Shown here: positions 24,541-33,673 of the stretch, in pieces
Numbering within the stretch: the stretch's first letter is position 1
Layout: every line of letters begins with the position of its first letter
From: UBA8514 sp034933685
GTDB taxonomy: Bacteria > Bacillota > Clostridia > Lachnospirales > Anaerotignaceae
Assembly: GCA_034933685.1 (NCBI GenBank)
Contig: JAYFNB010000017.1
Span: 124,001 to 188,000 of the forward strand
Direction: 5' to 3'
Length of the DNA stretch: 64,000 bases
Notes under the pieces: generated by a model
Database searches by the model: none
What the model saw: the letters and a program-made list of their open reading frames with translations, nothing else
What the model was told of the DNA's origin: nothing
Program-made: the position numbers and the translations under genes

Positions 24541-26463
24541 GTGAAGGAAATACTTGTTGTTGCACCATATCAGGAACTATATGAAACAGCATTAAGGGTG
24601 ATTGAAAAAAGAAAGTTTGATAATGTAGAGGTTATACCAAGTGACCTTTGTTCAACAGAGGATGTAGTTGGTCTTGGAATAGATGATGATGTTAGTGTAA
24701 TTATTTCCAGAGGCGGAACTTACACATTGATTAAGGAAAGACTTAAAAATGTATCAGTAATAGAACTGGAAACTAGTGCTTATGACATTATGAGTTCTAT
24801 AAAATATGTAATAGACAGAGATGAGCCGGCAGCGGTGCTGGGGTTTGAAAATATTATAGCTGGGGTGGAGTTACTGGAAGGGCTTAAGCGCCTTAATATA
24901 CACAAGGTTAAGTTGGACAAGTCTATACCTATGGCGGACACAATAAAAGAATGTGCAAAAAATGGCATAGGTATTTTTATTGGTGATACCTTGGTAGAGA
25001 AAACCTGTTTGGAACTGGGTTACGAGTGTCATCTTATAAAAAATGGAGAAGGTACACTTATGGGTGCTTTGGATAGAGCGCAGGAAATTATTCTGGCTAC
25101 TAAAAGCGAAATTGAACGAAACAAGCGGTATGCGGCTCTTATGGACTGCGTGCACGACGGGGTAATTGCAACGGATGAAGAAAATAGAATTATGGAATAT
25201 AACTCTGTGGCGCGTGAAATCCTTGGCGCGAATAAAAATGAATTGATAGGCAAGTGTGCCAACCATGTTTTTGAGGGAATGAAAAACGGTGTTTTTGGAA
25301 TGGGTGATAACACCTTAGTGGTGGATGAAATAAGAAAAATAAAAGGAACAAAGGTAACAATAACCAAGGTTCCTATTACGGTTAAAGGTGAAAATAAGGG
25401 GTTTGTTGCAGTCTTTCAGGATGTAAAAAAATTACAAAATTACGAAAAAAAGATAAGAACGCAGTTGTTAGGGGATGGCTTTACGGCTAAATATACCTTC
25501 GATGATATTGTGCATAAAAGCGCCGAAATGGAAAAGGCTATAAATATTGCAAAAAAGTTTAGTGGTTACGATTCATCGGTGTTAATACAAGGAAGTTCTG
25601 GCGTTGGCAAGGAACTGTTCGCCCAAAGTATACATAACGTAAGCTCAAGACGTTTAGGGCCGTTTGTGGCGGTGAATTGTGCGGCACTTCCGCCAAGCCT
25701 TATTGAAAGTGAACTTTTTGGCTACGAAGAGGGCGCGTTTACTGGTTCGAAAAAAGGTGGACGAGCTGGTATGTTTGAAATGGCACACAAAGGAACAATT
25801 TTTTTGGATGAAATAAGTGAGCTGCCTTTAGATATACAGGGAAGACTTTTGCGTGTTATACAGGAAAAGGAAATTATGCGCCTTGGCGATAACAAAGTAA
25901 TTCCACTGGACATACGTATTATTTGTGCCACAAACAGAGATTTACGTCAAATGGTTGAAGATAGTAAATTCCGTGAGGATTTGCTTTTTAGAATTAATAC
26001 ACTCGTGTTTATTATACCGAGGCTAAATGAACGAAGAGAAGATATTGGAATTTTAAGCAATCATTTTTTAGAATTGTTTTGCACTAAGTATGGAAAGAAT
26101 ATATTAGGTTTTTCATCATCGGCTATGCGATATCTTATGGAATATGACTATCAGGGTAACGTAAGGGAACTGCAAAATTTTGTTGAGCGTGCTGTAATTA
26201 TTTGTGAAACAAATGAGATTTCTGTTGATGATTTTAATGACATTGTTAAGGTTATGAAAGAAAGAAGAATGAAAAAAAATTCATCATTGGAGGAAGAAGA
26301 AAAGGAAGATATATTTGATACGGGACTTGCGCTTAAAGATTTGGAAGAATTGTATATAAGTCATGTATATAAAAAACATGGTGAATCTGCCAAAAAAGCT
26401 TGTGATGTGCTAAAAATAGACAGAAGCACACTTTGGCGTAAAATGAAAGTAAAAAGCAAGTAA
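24541..26463 (+). CDS. PrpR-type sigma-54-dependent transcriptional activator
   Basis: Enhancer-binding protein that opens sigma-54 promoters with ATP; probably the specific activator of the operon starting at 26749. About 640 residues: PrpR N-terminal sensing domain (about 1-185, with IISRGGTYTLIKE), PAS (about 195-300, VHDGVIATDEENRIMEYNS), AAA+ domain with Walker A GSSGVGKE from residue 351 and the sigma-54 contact loop GAFTGS at 398-403 (usual form GAFTGA), and a Fis-type helix-turn-helix at the end (AKKACDVLKIDRSTLWRKMK). GTG 24541 is preferred because AAGGAG (24527-24532) is 8 bases upstream. PrpR-type domains are known to sense small organic acids or their CoA/citrate derivatives. A promoter with sigma-54 spacing lies 211 bases after its stop. 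Confidence 0.94.
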   Translation: MKEILVVAPYQELYETALRVIEKRKFDNVEVIPSDLCSTEDVVGLGIDDDVSVIISRGGTYTLIKERLKNVSVIELETSAYDIMSSIKYVIDRDEPAAVLGFENIIAGVELLEGLKRLNIHKVKLDKSIPMADTIKECAKNGIGIFIGDTLVEKTCLELGYECHLIKNGEGTLMGALDRAQEIILATKSEIERNKRYAALMDCVHDGVIATDEENRIMEYNSVAREILGANKNELIGKCANHVFEGMKNGVFGMGDNTLVVDEIRKIKGTKVTITKVPITVKGENKGFVAVFQDVKKLQNYEKKIRTQLLGDGFTAKYTFDDIVHKSAEMEKAINIAKKFSGYDSSVLIQGSSGVGKELFAQSIHNVSSRRLGPFVAVNCAALPPSLIESELFGYEEGAFTGSKKGGRAGMFEMAHKGTIFLDEISELPLDIQGRLLRVIQEKEIMRLGDNKVIPLDIRIICATNRDLRQMVEDSKFREDLLFRINTLVFIIPRLNERREDIGILSNHFLELFCTKYGKNILGFSSSAMRYLMEYDYQGNVRELQNFVERAVIICETNEISVDDFNDIVKVMKERRMKKNSSLEEEEKEDIFDTGLALKDLEELYISHVYKKHGESAKKACDVLKIDRSTLWRKMKVKSK

Positions 26464-26469
26464 AATATG

Positions 26470-26522
26470 TTGCAAAAAACTACATATTGCATAATGCAAT
26501 AAAAAAACATTGCAAAATGCAA
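26470..26522 (+). promoter_or_regulatory. Candidate activator-binding sites (paired TTGCA-N3-TGCAA)
   Basis: Two copies of the inverted repeat TTGCA-N3-TGCAA, at 26487-26499 and 26510-26522, lie 23 bases apart centre to centre; a TTGCA half site is at 26470-26474. They are about 160-190 bases upstream of the sigma-54 promoter, the normal distance for an enhancer, and immediately after the PrpR-type gene. The AT-rich stretch between could bend. Confidence 0.7.
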
Positions 26523-26673
26523 GATGTCTGTTTGGCAAGTTAAAGATGCATAAAAATTGATTCAATGATATTTTGTTAATTATATATAAATCTCTCATGT
26601 AAACCTAAGATTTAAATGTTTCAAAAATGTACAAATTTCCTAAAAGAAATAAATTTTTTGTAAATATTTAATC

Positions 26674-26690
26674 TTGGCACGCGAATTGCT
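26674..26690 (+). promoter_or_regulatory. Sigma-54 promoter of the catabolic operon
   Basis: TTGGCACGCGAATTGCT: GG at 26676-26677 and GC at 26688-26689 with exactly 10 bases between, a near-perfect -24/-12 element. The start is expected near 26701, 48 bases before the first ATG. Confidence 0.93.
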
Positions 26691-26748
26691 CTGTATATGT
26701 GCGTAGAACCAAAGAGCAAAAGGTTCAAAAAAGGGGGGATAAATAATT

Positions 26749-27903
26749 ATGTCAATGTGTCAAATTAAAATTCCATCTTGCGTATATGCAGGTGAAGGAA
26801 GCGTTGAAAAAATTAAAGAGATTGTTGAAAAAGAGGCAGCTTCAAAGGTACTTGTTTTTACAGATAAAGGTGTTAGAGGCACTGGCCTTGTAGATATAGT
26901 TTTAAATGAACTTACTGCGGCGAATGTAGAGTATCAGATTTTCGATAACCTTGTGGCAGAACCAAGCTATACAGATGTTGACAAAGTTATTAAAGAAGCA
27001 GAAAATGCACAGGGCAACCTTATAGTTGCAATAGGCGGAGGCAGCGTTATGGACGCAGCAAAGCTTTGCGCAGTGTTAAAAGGCGCAAGTTACACAATTA
27101 AGGACTTACTTAATGACCCAGCAATGGCACAAAAAGGTATTAAGTCTGTAATGATTCCTACAACTTGCGGAACAGGTTCTGAGGCAACATGTAACGCAAT
27201 TGTTGCCATACCCGAAGAGGGTACAAAAAAAGGTATTGTAAACGATAACATGATACCTGATTATGTTATTCTTGATGCAAAAATGATTGCAATGCTTCCC
27301 AAAAGCATTATCGCGGCAACAGGTGTAGATGCACTAGCCCACGTTGTTGAATGCTTTACTTCAAAGAAAGCTACACCACTTAGCGATACTTATGCACTTG
27401 CTGGTGCAAAGCTTATCTTAAAAAACATTAAAAAAGCTTATAACAACGCAGACAATATGGAAGCAAAAGCAAGCATGCTTTTAGGTGCTTTCTACGGCGG
27501 TGTTGCTATTACAGGCAGCGGAACAACAGCAGTTCACGCACTTGCTTATCCATTAGGTGGGAAATATCATATTGCGCATGGTGTTTCCAATGCAATTTTG
27601 TTTGCCCATGTAATGGCATTTAACAAAGATGCCTGCTCAGACAGACTTGCTTTATTATGTGATGGTGTATATCCTGAGCTTTCAGCTAAAACAGTTGAAG
27701 AAAAAGCACAGCATATTATAGATGAAATTGCAAGTATTGTTAAAGACACAGCGATACCTACAAGTCTTAAAGAGTTTGGCGTACCTGCAGAGGACCTTGA
27801 AGTTTTGGTTGAAAGCGGAAGTCAGCAAACAAGATTACTTGTAAACAATATGAAAGAATTAAGCCTTGATGATATAAGAGAATTATACAAAAAGGTAATG
27901 TAA
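26749..27903 (+). CDS. Iron-containing alcohol dehydrogenase
   Basis: Cytoplasmic NAD(P)-dependent dehydrogenase of 384 residues in the group III (iron) family, interconverting an aldehyde and an alcohol. Seen: the dinucleotide loop GGGSVMDAAKL near residue 98, TTCGTGSEAT near 140, and metal-ligand segments GVDALAHVVECF (Asp and His), TAVHALAYPLGG and HIAHGVSNA (His). A strong GGGGGG site precedes ATG 26749. It is the first gene after the sigma-54 promoter. In an operon with an aldolase the likely task is to reduce the released aldehyde while regenerating NAD+; the substrate is not identifiable. Confidence 0.93.
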   Translation: MSMCQIKIPSCVYAGEGSVEKIKEIVEKEAASKVLVFTDKGVRGTGLVDIVLNELTAANVEYQIFDNLVAEPSYTDVDKVIKEAENAQGNLIVAIGGGSVMDAAKLCAVLKGASYTIKDLLNDPAMAQKGIKSVMIPTTCGTGSEATCNAIVAIPEEGTKKGIVNDNMIPDYVILDAKMIAMLPKSIIAATGVDALAHVVECFTSKKATPLSDTYALAGAKLILKNIKKAYNNADNMEAKASMLLGAFYGGVAITGSGTTAVHALAYPLGGKYHIAHGVSNAILFAHVMAFNKDACSDRLALLCDGVYPELSAKTVEEKAQHIIDEIASIVKDTAIPTSLKEFGVPAEDLEVLVESGSQQTRLLVNNMKELSLDDIRELYKKVM

Positions 27904-28001
27904 TTTAGTTTGAAGTGGTTATATTTTAATGCTAATGACGGCATTAAGTAAAAATATAATAAAAACAAAACAGAACAAACAAAACAAGGGAGGAAATTTT
28001 T

Positions 28002-29099
28002 ATGAAGAAGTTAGTAGCAACAACCTTAGCTGCAGTTATGGTTGCAGGAGCATTCTCAGGCTGTGGCAGCAAGGCAGCTGAAGCACCAGCAGCAGCACCA
28101 GCAGCAGATGCAAAAACAGAGGCACCAGCAGCAGATGCAACAGCAAAAGCAGAAAAACCGGCTGGTGACCCGGTAGACCTGTTATTCTCAACATTCCAGG
28201 TTGGTACTTCAAACTACACAATTTCAGCTGGTTTAGGTACAATGTGGCAAGACTACTTACCAGAAGGTTCTACAATTGACGTACAGCCTACATCACCTGG
28301 TGGCATGGGTGCACCTTACCTTTTTGCTAACGGCCAGGCTGACATCGCTTTCGTAAACGGCGCTCCTGCTAAATGGGCATATGAAGAAGGTACATTAGGT
28401 AAAGAACCTACACAGGAATACAGAGCACTTGTTGGCTCTATGACAGCAGTTTCAGCGGTATCTTTCTTTACAAAATCATTTATTGATAAATATGGCTATG
28501 ATACAATTGAAGATGTAATAGCAAACAAAGTTCCAATTAGAATTGGTTGTTCACCAAAGGGTTCTATGGATGAGAAGGTTGTTGAAATGCTTCTTAATCA
28601 CCTTGGCGTTACATACGATGACATTAAGTCATGGGGTGGCGACATTGTTCATGGTGGCGGTTCAGACTTATCAGCAATGGTAAAAGACGGCAAAATCGAT
28701 ATGATGCTTGACCATACATCAATTCAGTCTTCAACAATGACAGAAATCGCTATGACATGTGATGTTCAGTTCCTTCAGCTTAAAGAAGAAACACTTGACT
28801 GGTTCTGTACACAGGGCTTCGAAAGAATTACTGTACCTGCAGGTTCATGGGAAGGTCAAGACAAAGAAATTATTAATGCTGGTACACCAGACTGTATCTT
28901 TGTTGCTAAAACTATGTCTGATGATGTAGCATACGCACTTGCAAAAGGTATGTGCGAACAGAGAGATTACTTAGTATCTCAGTATGCTTCAATCGAGCCT
29001 TTCGACCCAGAAACATGCTGGAAACCTGAGAAAGTTGGTAATGTTCCACTTCACCCAGGTGCTGAAAAATACTTTAAAGAAATGGGTTACATTAAATAA
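28002..29099 (+). CDS. TAXI-family TRAP transporter substrate-binding lipoprotein
   Basis: Extracytoplasmic receptor of 365 residues that captures the solute for the fused TRAP permease. The signal peptide ends in the lipobox AFSGC with Cys21 as the lipid-bearing residue, followed by an Ala/Pro-rich linker to about residue 55. The mature domain has TAXI marks such as SNYTISAGLGTMW, DIAFVNGAP and the region DGKIDMMLDHTS. GGGAGGAAA precedes ATG 28002. The gene is 98 bases after the dehydrogenase; the gap holds a hairpin (TTAATGC/GCATTAA). TAXI proteins differ from the DctP type used for sialic acid; known or proposed ligands include dicarboxylates and amino acids. Confidence 0.92.
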   Translation: MKKLVATTLAAVMVAGAFSGCGSKAAEAPAAAPAADAKTEAPAADATAKAEKPAGDPVDLLFSTFQVGTSNYTISAGLGTMWQDYLPEGSTIDVQPTSPGGMGAPYLFANGQADIAFVNGAPAKWAYEEGTLGKEPTQEYRALVGSMTAVSAVSFFTKSFIDKYGYDTIEDVIANKVPIRIGCSPKGSMDEKVVEMLLNHLGVTYDDIKSWGGDIVHGGGSDLSAMVKDGKIDMMLDHTSIQSSTMTEIAMTCDVQFLQLKEETLDWFCTQGFERITVPAGSWEGQDKEIINAGTPDCIFVAKTMSDDVAYALAKGMCEQRDYLVSQYASIEPFDPETCWKPEKVGNVPLHPGAEKYFKEMGYIK

Positions 29100-29138
29100 T
29101 AAGGCTGTACCCTTTTAGGGAACAGGGATGCTTTAGAC

Positions 29139-29188
29139 AGAGGCCTTTGACATATAGTATTTTGTTACTATTTTACTCAGAGGTCTCT
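29139..29188 (+). other. Intergenic hairpin between binding protein and permease
   Basis: AGAGGCCTTTGA (29139-29150) pairs with TCAGAGGTCTCT (29177-29188), 12 bases with two G-T pairs, and the inside holds a second stem ATAGTA/TACTAT. There is no T run, so it is more likely an mRNA-stabilising or attenuating element that raises the binding-protein level over the permease. Confidence 0.6.
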
Positions 29189-29235
29189 ATCTATCTAAAA
29201 ATCAGAAAATATTACCAAGTTGAGGTGTAAATAAA

Positions 29236-31197
29236 ATGAGTACTAATAAAAAAGAAACTGCACCAGCTGCAGAACCGGTTGTTATTGAGGATGAAGAGTC
29301 CTTAAGACCCGAGCTTCCAAAAGCAAGATACATTATAGTAGCAGTGCTTTCAGCAATTTTTATGTTATTTCAGCTTTACATGGCTTTAGTAAGACCACTT
29401 AATTCACTTATATCGGGACCAGTACATCTTTGTCTTTCACTCGCAATCATTATTTTAGTAAAACCTTTGTCAGATAAATATAACAAGAAATTTTTATGGA
29501 TATTTGATATAGCAATGATAGCTTGTCTTGCAGTAACGGTATTTTATTTTGTTAGAGATTTAAATTTCCTTACTTACAGAATCATGATGGTTGACCCAAT
29601 GCGTCCAATTGACTTATTCTGCGCATTTGCAATGCTTGTAATTATTCTTGAGTGTGTTAGAAGAACACTTGGTTTACCTTTATTTATTTTTATTTTATGC
29701 TTTATTGCATATGCTTTCTTTGGTCAGAAAATTACAGGTCCTTTCCGTTTCAGCGGTATGACATGGCAGCAATTTGGTGAAATGCTTTTACTTTCAGTAG
29801 ACGGTATTTTAGGTTCACCACTCCAGACCTCTGTTAATACAATCTTCTACTTCCTTATCTTTGGTGCGTTCTTCTCACAGTGTGGTGGTGGTCAGGTTCT
29901 TATTGACTTGGGTATGAAGCTTAGTGATAAAACAGTAGGTGGTCCTGCAAAGGCAGCCGTTGTTTCATCCGGTCTTATGGGTATGATTTCAGGTTCTGCT
30001 GTTGCAAACGTAACAACAACAGGCGTTATGACAATTCCTCTTATGAAAAAAGCTGGCTACACACCAGAGCAGGCAGGCGCAATTGAGGCAGTTGCTTCAA
30101 CAGGCGGTCAGATTATGCCTCCTATCATGGGTGTTGGTGCTTTCATCATGGCAGAAATGATTGGTATCAGCTACGCACAAATTGCAACATCAGCTATTAT
30201 TCCAGCTCTTGCTTATTATGGTTCGGTTTTACTGCTTGTTCATTTTATTGCAAAGAAAAAACAGCTTCAAAATATTAATAAGGAAGAAGTTAAATATGTT
30301 TCACCACCAATTCTTCCAAGATTATATCAGTTAATTCCTGTATTTGTAGTAGTTGTTATGATATTTATGGGCGCATCATTAACTAGAGCGGCTCTTTACG
30401 GAACAGCACTTTCAATAATAGTAAGTTTTGTTTCAAAAGACACAAGAATGAGCATTAAGGAACTTCTTGATTGCTTGCTTGATGGTATCAGACAGGCAGC
30501 AAACATTGCAGTACCTACAGCAGCATGCGGTATTATGATTGGTATTGTTGTACGTTCTGGCGCAGCTAACAAGCTTACAAAAATTATTGCAAGTGTTGGT
30601 GATTCCAATGTTGCAGTTGCATTACTTATTGCTATGGCAGGTTGTATGCTTCTTGGTATGGCGCTTCCAACGGTTGCGGCTTACCTTATTGCAAACATTC
30701 TTTTCTGCCCAACAATTATTGCTATGGGTATTGCACCGCTTCCAGCAAATATGTTTATTTTCTACTTCGGCGTTATTGCACAGATTACACCACCTGTATG
30801 CCTTGCATCATTTACAGCGGCAGGTATAGCCGGGGCGGATTCGTGGAAGACGGGGTGGACGGCATTTGCCTACGCCTTCGTTTCATTCCTTACACCATTC
30901 ATGTTTGTTTTTGCACCTGAAATATTACTTATTGGTACTGCAGGGGCAATTGTTAAAACTTCATGCGTGCTTGCAGTAGGAACGTTCTTCCTTGCAGCTG
31001 CAATTGCAGGCTACTTATTTATGCCAATAGACAACAAGTTTATAAGAATATACTTCTTTGCTGTTGCATTCATGACAATTATACCTGAACAAACTTCAAC
31101 CATGATTGGTGTTGTGCTTGCAATTACTACAGCTGTATTCTTCTTCTTAAAAGCAGCAAAAGATAAGAAGAACAAAACAGGCGCTTTTGCAGCATAA
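29236..31197 (+). CDS. TRAP transporter fused permease (4TM/12TM)
   Basis: Membrane protein of 653 residues combining the small DctQ-like (first about 4 helices, to about residue 190) and large DctM-like parts, as is normal for TAXI systems. Family phrases: SGSAVANVTTTGVMTIPLMKKAGY near residue 255, STGGQIMPPIMGVGAF near 290, and MALPTVAAYLI with ITPPVCLASFTAAGIAG near 485-535. It uses the sodium or proton gradient to import the solute delivered by the preceding lipoprotein. The start is ATG 29236, following GAGGTG. Downstream ATG 31228 lies 30 bases away. Confidence 0.95.
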   Translation: MSTNKKETAPAAEPVVIEDEESLRPELPKARYIIVAVLSAIFMLFQLYMALVRPLNSLISGPVHLCLSLAIIILVKPLSDKYNKKFLWIFDIAMIACLAVTVFYFVRDLNFLTYRIMMVDPMRPIDLFCAFAMLVIILECVRRTLGLPLFIFILCFIAYAFFGQKITGPFRFSGMTWQQFGEMLLLSVDGILGSPLQTSVNTIFYFLIFGAFFSQCGGGQVLIDLGMKLSDKTVGGPAKAAVVSSGLMGMISGSAVANVTTTGVMTIPLMKKAGYTPEQAGAIEAVASTGGQIMPPIMGVGAFIMAEMIGISYAQIATSAIIPALAYYGSVLLLVHFIAKKKQLQNINKEEVKYVSPPILPRLYQLIPVFVVVVMIFMGASLTRAALYGTALSIIVSFVSKDTRMSIKELLDCLLDGIRQAANIAVPTAACGIMIGIVVRSGAANKLTKIIASVGDSNVAVALLIAMAGCMLLGMALPTVAAYLIANILFCPTIIAMGIAPLPANMFIFYFGVIAQITPPVCLASFTAAGIAGADSWKTGWTAFAYAFVSFLTPFMFVFAPEILLIGTAGAIVKTSCVLAVGTFFLAAAIAGYLFMPIDNKFIRIYFFAVAFMTIIPEQTSTMIGVVLAITTAVFFFLKAAKDKKNKTGAFAA

Positions 31198-31227
31198 TCT
31201 ACACTATATTAATTAGGGGTATGGGAT

Positions 31228-32742
31228 ATGGAAAACAAAACAGAAACAGTTATAGTAGGAATTGGACTTGCCGCATTAGCAACTGCGGCAAGACTTTACG
31301 AATTAGGTAAAAGAGATATTGCAATATATACTGAAAGCTACGGCGGCACACCATATATTGCAGCAATAAATTTTGTTCTTCCTGAAAATGCTTATGGTGA
31401 TACACCAGAACAGTATTTCAAGGATATGATGAACGCAGGCTATCAGCTTAATGATGCTGCACTTGTAAAGGAAATGGCAGACAATACCTTAAACGGTTAC
31501 GAGCTTTTAAGGCGTTGGGGTGTTGATTTTGCAAAGAACGAGGATGGCTCAACAAAGCTTCGCCACGTTTCAGGGCATACATTCCCACGTTCGCTTTGCT
31601 GTACTACAGAGCTTATTGGTGTTGAAATTGTTGAAACAATGGTTAAGGCGCTTAAAGAAAAAGGTATTAAAATTGTTATGGATGCGCAGTGCGTAAACCT
31701 TCTTAGCGATGGCAAAAAGGTTTACGGAATTACCATAAAAACAGAAGATGGCTTAAGCAACGTATATGCTGATAATGTAGTTGCGGCATGGGGCGGTGTG
31801 GGCAATCTTTTTGGAAAAAGCACATACCCACAGGATATTAAAGGCAATACCCTTGCAATGGCACACAATGCTGGCGCAAAACTTGTGGATATAGAGTTTT
31901 TAGAGTATGAGCCAATGGTAGTTTTAAGCCCAGAAGGTGCAGTTGGTGAACCTTGCCCAACCGCTATGCTTGGCGAAGGAGCTCATCTTTTAAATACCGA
32001 TGGCGAACGCTTTATGCTGAAGGTAAGACCAGAAGGCGAAGCAGGTTCTCCAAAAACACTTATTAACAAAGAAATTTGGAAACAGGTTGATGCAGGCAAA
32101 GGTACTGAGCATCGTGGTGTTTGGGTAGATTTAAGGCACATCAGCCGTGATGTTTTAAAGGCTTATCCATGGTTCTTTGACCGCCTTATGGATAATGGCG
32201 TAGACCCTAATTTAGAGTTGGTTGAAGTTGGGCCTATGGCGCACAGCTTCAGCGGTGGAATTTGGGTAGACGGCAATTATGAGTCTTCCCTTGAAGGTTT
32301 CTTTGCTGTTGGCGAGGCGTGCGGTGGTGTACATGGCGCTTGCCGTTGTGCAGGGAATGCTGCAAGTCAGGCAACACTTTCTGGTTTACTTTGTGCAGAA
32401 GCCGTTAACAAGCTTAGCAGAAACAACAATGAAATAGAATCTTCTATTGACTACAAGGTTGACAAAGAAGTGTTTAATAAATATGTACCAAAGGTAAGAG
32501 AACTTGCAGTCGATGCCCTTGGCATTTACAGAAAAGGTGAGTTACTTAAAGCCGCCCTTACTGAATTAGAAAATATTGAAGCACAGGACGACCTTAAAAA
32601 TGACACTGAAGCAAGCCAGATTGTTGAATCTGTACGCCTTATGGTTCAGGCTGCATTTACAAGAGAGGAAAGCCGTGGTACACATATGCGTATAGACTTC
32701 CCTGAAAGCAGTGACAAATTCAAAAGAAAAATTATTTTATAA
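31228..32742 (+). CDS. FAD-dependent dehydrogenase/reductase of the fumarate reductase flavoprotein family
   Basis: Cytoplasmic flavoprotein of 504 residues; family members add or remove hydrogen across a C-C bond next to a carboxylate or carbonyl. The N-terminal FAD-binding motif is VIVGIGLAALATAARL (a GxGxxx variant: the third glycine is Ala), the middle has VVAAWGGVGNLFGKST, and the C-terminal FAD-closing segment is FFAVGEACGGVHGACRCAGNAA. There is no signal peptide or heme/flavin-attachment domain, unlike respiratory periplasmic reductases. Its position between transporter and aldolase suggests that it prepares the substrate for cleavage, or uses it as electron acceptor. Substrate unknown. 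Confidence 0.85.
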   Translation: MENKTETVIVGIGLAALATAARLYELGKRDIAIYTESYGGTPYIAAINFVLPENAYGDTPEQYFKDMMNAGYQLNDAALVKEMADNTLNGYELLRRWGVDFAKNEDGSTKLRHVSGHTFPRSLCCTTELIGVEIVETMVKALKEKGIKIVMDAQCVNLLSDGKKVYGITIKTEDGLSNVYADNVVAAWGGVGNLFGKSTYPQDIKGNTLAMAHNAGAKLVDIEFLEYEPMVVLSPEGAVGEPCPTAMLGEGAHLLNTDGERFMLKVRPEGEAGSPKTLINKEIWKQVDAGKGTEHRGVWVDLRHISRDVLKAYPWFFDRLMDNGVDPNLELVEVGPMAHSFSGGIWVDGNYESSLEGFFAVGEACGGVHGACRCAGNAASQATLSGLLCAEAVNKLSRNNNEIESSIDYKVDKEVFNKYVPKVRELAVDALGIYRKGELLKAALTELENIEAQDDLKNDTEASQIVESVRLMVQAAFTREESRGTHMRIDFPESSDKFKRKIIL

Positions 32743-32765
32743 ATTATAAAAGGACGTGTTTGTAA

Positions 32766-33659
32766 ATGGAAATTAAGGGTATTATTGCAGCGATGGCTAC
32801 CCCTATGTTTGAGGATGGCAGTATTAATGAAACAGAATTAAGAAATCAGGTAAACAGACATGTTGCAGCAGGTGTAGATGGCATTTTTACACTTGGTACA
32901 AACGGCGAATTTTACATTATGTCTGCTGAAGAAAAGAAAAGAGTAATGCAGGTTGTAGTTGAAGAAGCTAAAGGAAGAGTTCCAATTTATGCTGGCACTG
33001 GCTGTGTAGGCACAAAGGATACAGTTGAACTTTCTCAGGCAGCACAGGAAATTGGTGTTGACGCACTTTCACTTGTAACACCATATTTTGCAGCGCTTAA
33101 TCAAAATGAGCTTTATGAACATTTTGCATCAGTTTCAAAATCAGTTGATACACCAATCGTTCTTTACAACATACCTGCACGTGCAGGCGTAAGCATTGAC
33201 CACACAACTGTTGCAAAGCTTGCAAACAACTGTAAAAACATTAAAGGCGTTAAAGATTCCAGCGGTAACTTTGACAACATTTTAAGATACATTGAATCTA
33301 CAGACAGCGAAACTTTCTCAGTTCTTTCTGGTAACGATTCCCTTATTTTGTGGACACTTTTAGCTGGTGGTAAGGGTGGAATTACTGCAGTTGCAAATGT
33401 ACTTCCTGAACTTATGGTAAGCATTTACCAAAACTACATTAAGGGTGATGTGGCAGCAGCAAAAATTGCACAGGATTCTATACGTCCTATTAGAGATTGC
33501 TTTAAATACGGCAATCCTAACTCAATCATTAAGGCAGCAGCAAACATTATTGGACAGCCGGTAGGTCCATGCCGTAAGCCATTTGGTCTTATTTCAGATG
33601 ACGCAATTAAAGGAATTACAGAAACAATTGATACTTATTACGCTAAATACAAAAAATAA
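32766..33659 (+). CDS. DapA-family lyase/aldolase (not likely lysine biosynthesis)
   Basis: Class I aldolase-type enzyme of 297 residues in the dihydrodipicolinate synthase / N-acetylneuraminate lyase family, which forms a Schiff base with pyruvate. Seen: pyruvate-carboxylate loop LGTNGEF (GTNGE, where DapA has GTTGE and sialate lyase GSTGE), catalytic Tyr in VLYNIPARAG, and Schiff-base Lys in GVKDSSGNF near residue 160. The operon context (sigma-54 control, transporter, dehydrogenases, YhcH) argues for a catabolic retro-aldol reaction giving pyruvate plus an aldehyde, not for lysine synthesis. The start is ATG 32766, 23 bases after the flavoprotein. Confidence 0.88.
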   Translation: MEIKGIIAAMATPMFEDGSINETELRNQVNRHVAAGVDGIFTLGTNGEFYIMSAEEKKRVMQVVVEEAKGRVPIYAGTGCVGTKDTVELSQAAQEIGVDALSLVTPYFAALNQNELYEHFASVSKSVDTPIVLYNIPARAGVSIDHTTVAKLANNCKNIKGVKDSSGNFDNILRYIESTDSETFSVLSGNDSLILWTLLAGGKGGITAVANVLPELMVSIYQNYIKGDVAAAKIAQDSIRPIRDCFKYGNPNSIIKAAANIIGQPVGPCRKPFGLISDDAIKGITETIDTYYAKYKK

Positions 33660-33673
33660 TAGGAGGCGTAAAA

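Noticed and set aside
32766..33659. Lysine-biosynthesis dapA or sialic acid lyase nanA
   Set aside because: The loop reads GTNGE rather than GTTGE or GSTGE, no dapB or nanE/nanK neighbours exist, and the operon is sigma-54-controlled and catabolic in character; the specific activity is left open.
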